Shown here: piece by piece, positions 63,893 through 64,000 of the stretch
Numbering within the stretch: position 1 is the first letter of the stretch
Layout of the letters: every line of letters starts with the position of its first letter
Source: Bradyrhizobium sp. CB1717
Lineage (GTDB): Bacteria > Pseudomonadota > Alphaproteobacteria > Rhizobiales > Xanthobacteraceae
Length of the DNA: 64,000 bases
NCBI RefSeq assembly: GCF_029714325.1
Contig: NZ_CP121666.1
Span: forward strand, 248,001 to 312,000
Direction of reading: 5' to 3'
Translations under genes and position numbers: made by a program
Notes under the pieces: model-generated
Database searches by the model: none
What the model was told of the DNA's origin: nothing
Seen by the model: the letters and a program-made list of their open reading frames with translations, nothing else

Positions 63893-64000
63893 TTACGCGT
63901 TGCCGGCGGCCCTGAATTGCGCACCCGCGCGTTGCAGGTTTTGCGGCAGGCTCATCAGCACCGCCTTGCGGTCGGCGACGGCGGCGTGGAACTGATCGAG
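63893..64000 (-). CDS. C-terminal fragment of an unidentified protein (5' part outside window)
   Basis: The minus-strand frame is open from the right edge to TAA at 63895-63893 and encodes 35 residues (LDQFHAAVADRKAVLMSL, then PQNLQRAGAQFRAAGNA). The amphipathic helix pattern suggests the tail of a cytosolic protein. The family cannot be named from so little. Confidence 0.5.
   Translation of the reverse strand, partial: LDQFHAAVADRKAVLMSLPQNLQRAGAQFRAAGNA

Overview
This is a GC-rich alphaproteobacterial chromosome segment, most likely Bradyrhizobium or a close relative (Nitrobacteraceae). The evidence is the gene order (tsaD/gpsA diverging from hemD-Mic60-hemY; rsmB-heparinase-purH beside an SDHAF4-type small gene; YggT-DUF167-folD) and several families of palindromic intergenic repeats typical of that group. 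It is ordinary core chromosome: no phage, integrase, transposase, plasmid or CRISPR signal is visible, and three tRNA genes (Gly-GCC, Thr-CGT, Ala-CGC) are spread through it.

Layout. 1-10.1 kb: the end of an EAL phosphodiesterase, a thioredoxin/co-chaperone with a LON-domain protein, tRNA-Gly, an epimerase, a secreted sorbosone-dehydrogenase-like protein with a dihaem cytochrome, a ketopantoate-reductase-like gene, an HCCA isomerase, a MATE pump and DUF2239. 10.2-15.6 kb: GST, two MFS carriers and gamma-glutamyltransferase. 15.8-24.8 kb: purH, heparinase-like protein, rsmB, SDHAF4, a staphylococcal-type nuclease, an L,D-transpeptidase and acs. 25.2-34.7 kb: topoisomerase IB, SRPBCC protein, a class III cyclase, EVE-gpsA-tsaD, and hemD-Mic60-hemY. 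34.8-47 kb: tRNA-Thr, a 28-residue secreted peptide gene, polysaccharide deacetylase, two cysteine-rich secreted proteins, an MFS protein, a Tat-exported hydrolase, a P450, a second class III cyclase, TerB, SDR, a glutamine amidotransferase and an enoyl-CoA hydratase. 47-57 kb: tRNA-Ala, YggT-DUF167-folD, ppa, GNAT, a tightly overlapped hydrolase/DUF2269/SDR-DoxX/DCC operon, amine oxidase and typA. 57.4-64 kb: a translationally coupled operon of an Lgt paralogue, a Tes-like (COG1964-type) radical SAM enzyme and a small membrane protein, then a Crp/Fnr regulator, a lone receiver, a Tat-type exported protein, PhoD, and the end of an unknown gene.

The best candidate for an undescribed system is the Lgt-paralogue/radical SAM/small membrane protein operon (57384-59823). 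The radical SAM protein resembles enzymes that couple lipid chains into membrane-spanning lipids, and its partner is a diacylglyceryl-transferase relative whose canonical active-site residues appear altered. Regulatory signals worth attention are a textbook EcfG (general stress sigma) promoter before the Crp/Fnr gene, two helically phased CRP-like palindromes before the first cysteine-rich gene, a perfect CtrA-type TTAA-N7-TTAA site at 50358, and paired TACCCGGGTA palindromes between DUF2239 and GST. All family assignments come from reading the translated sequence; no database search was run.
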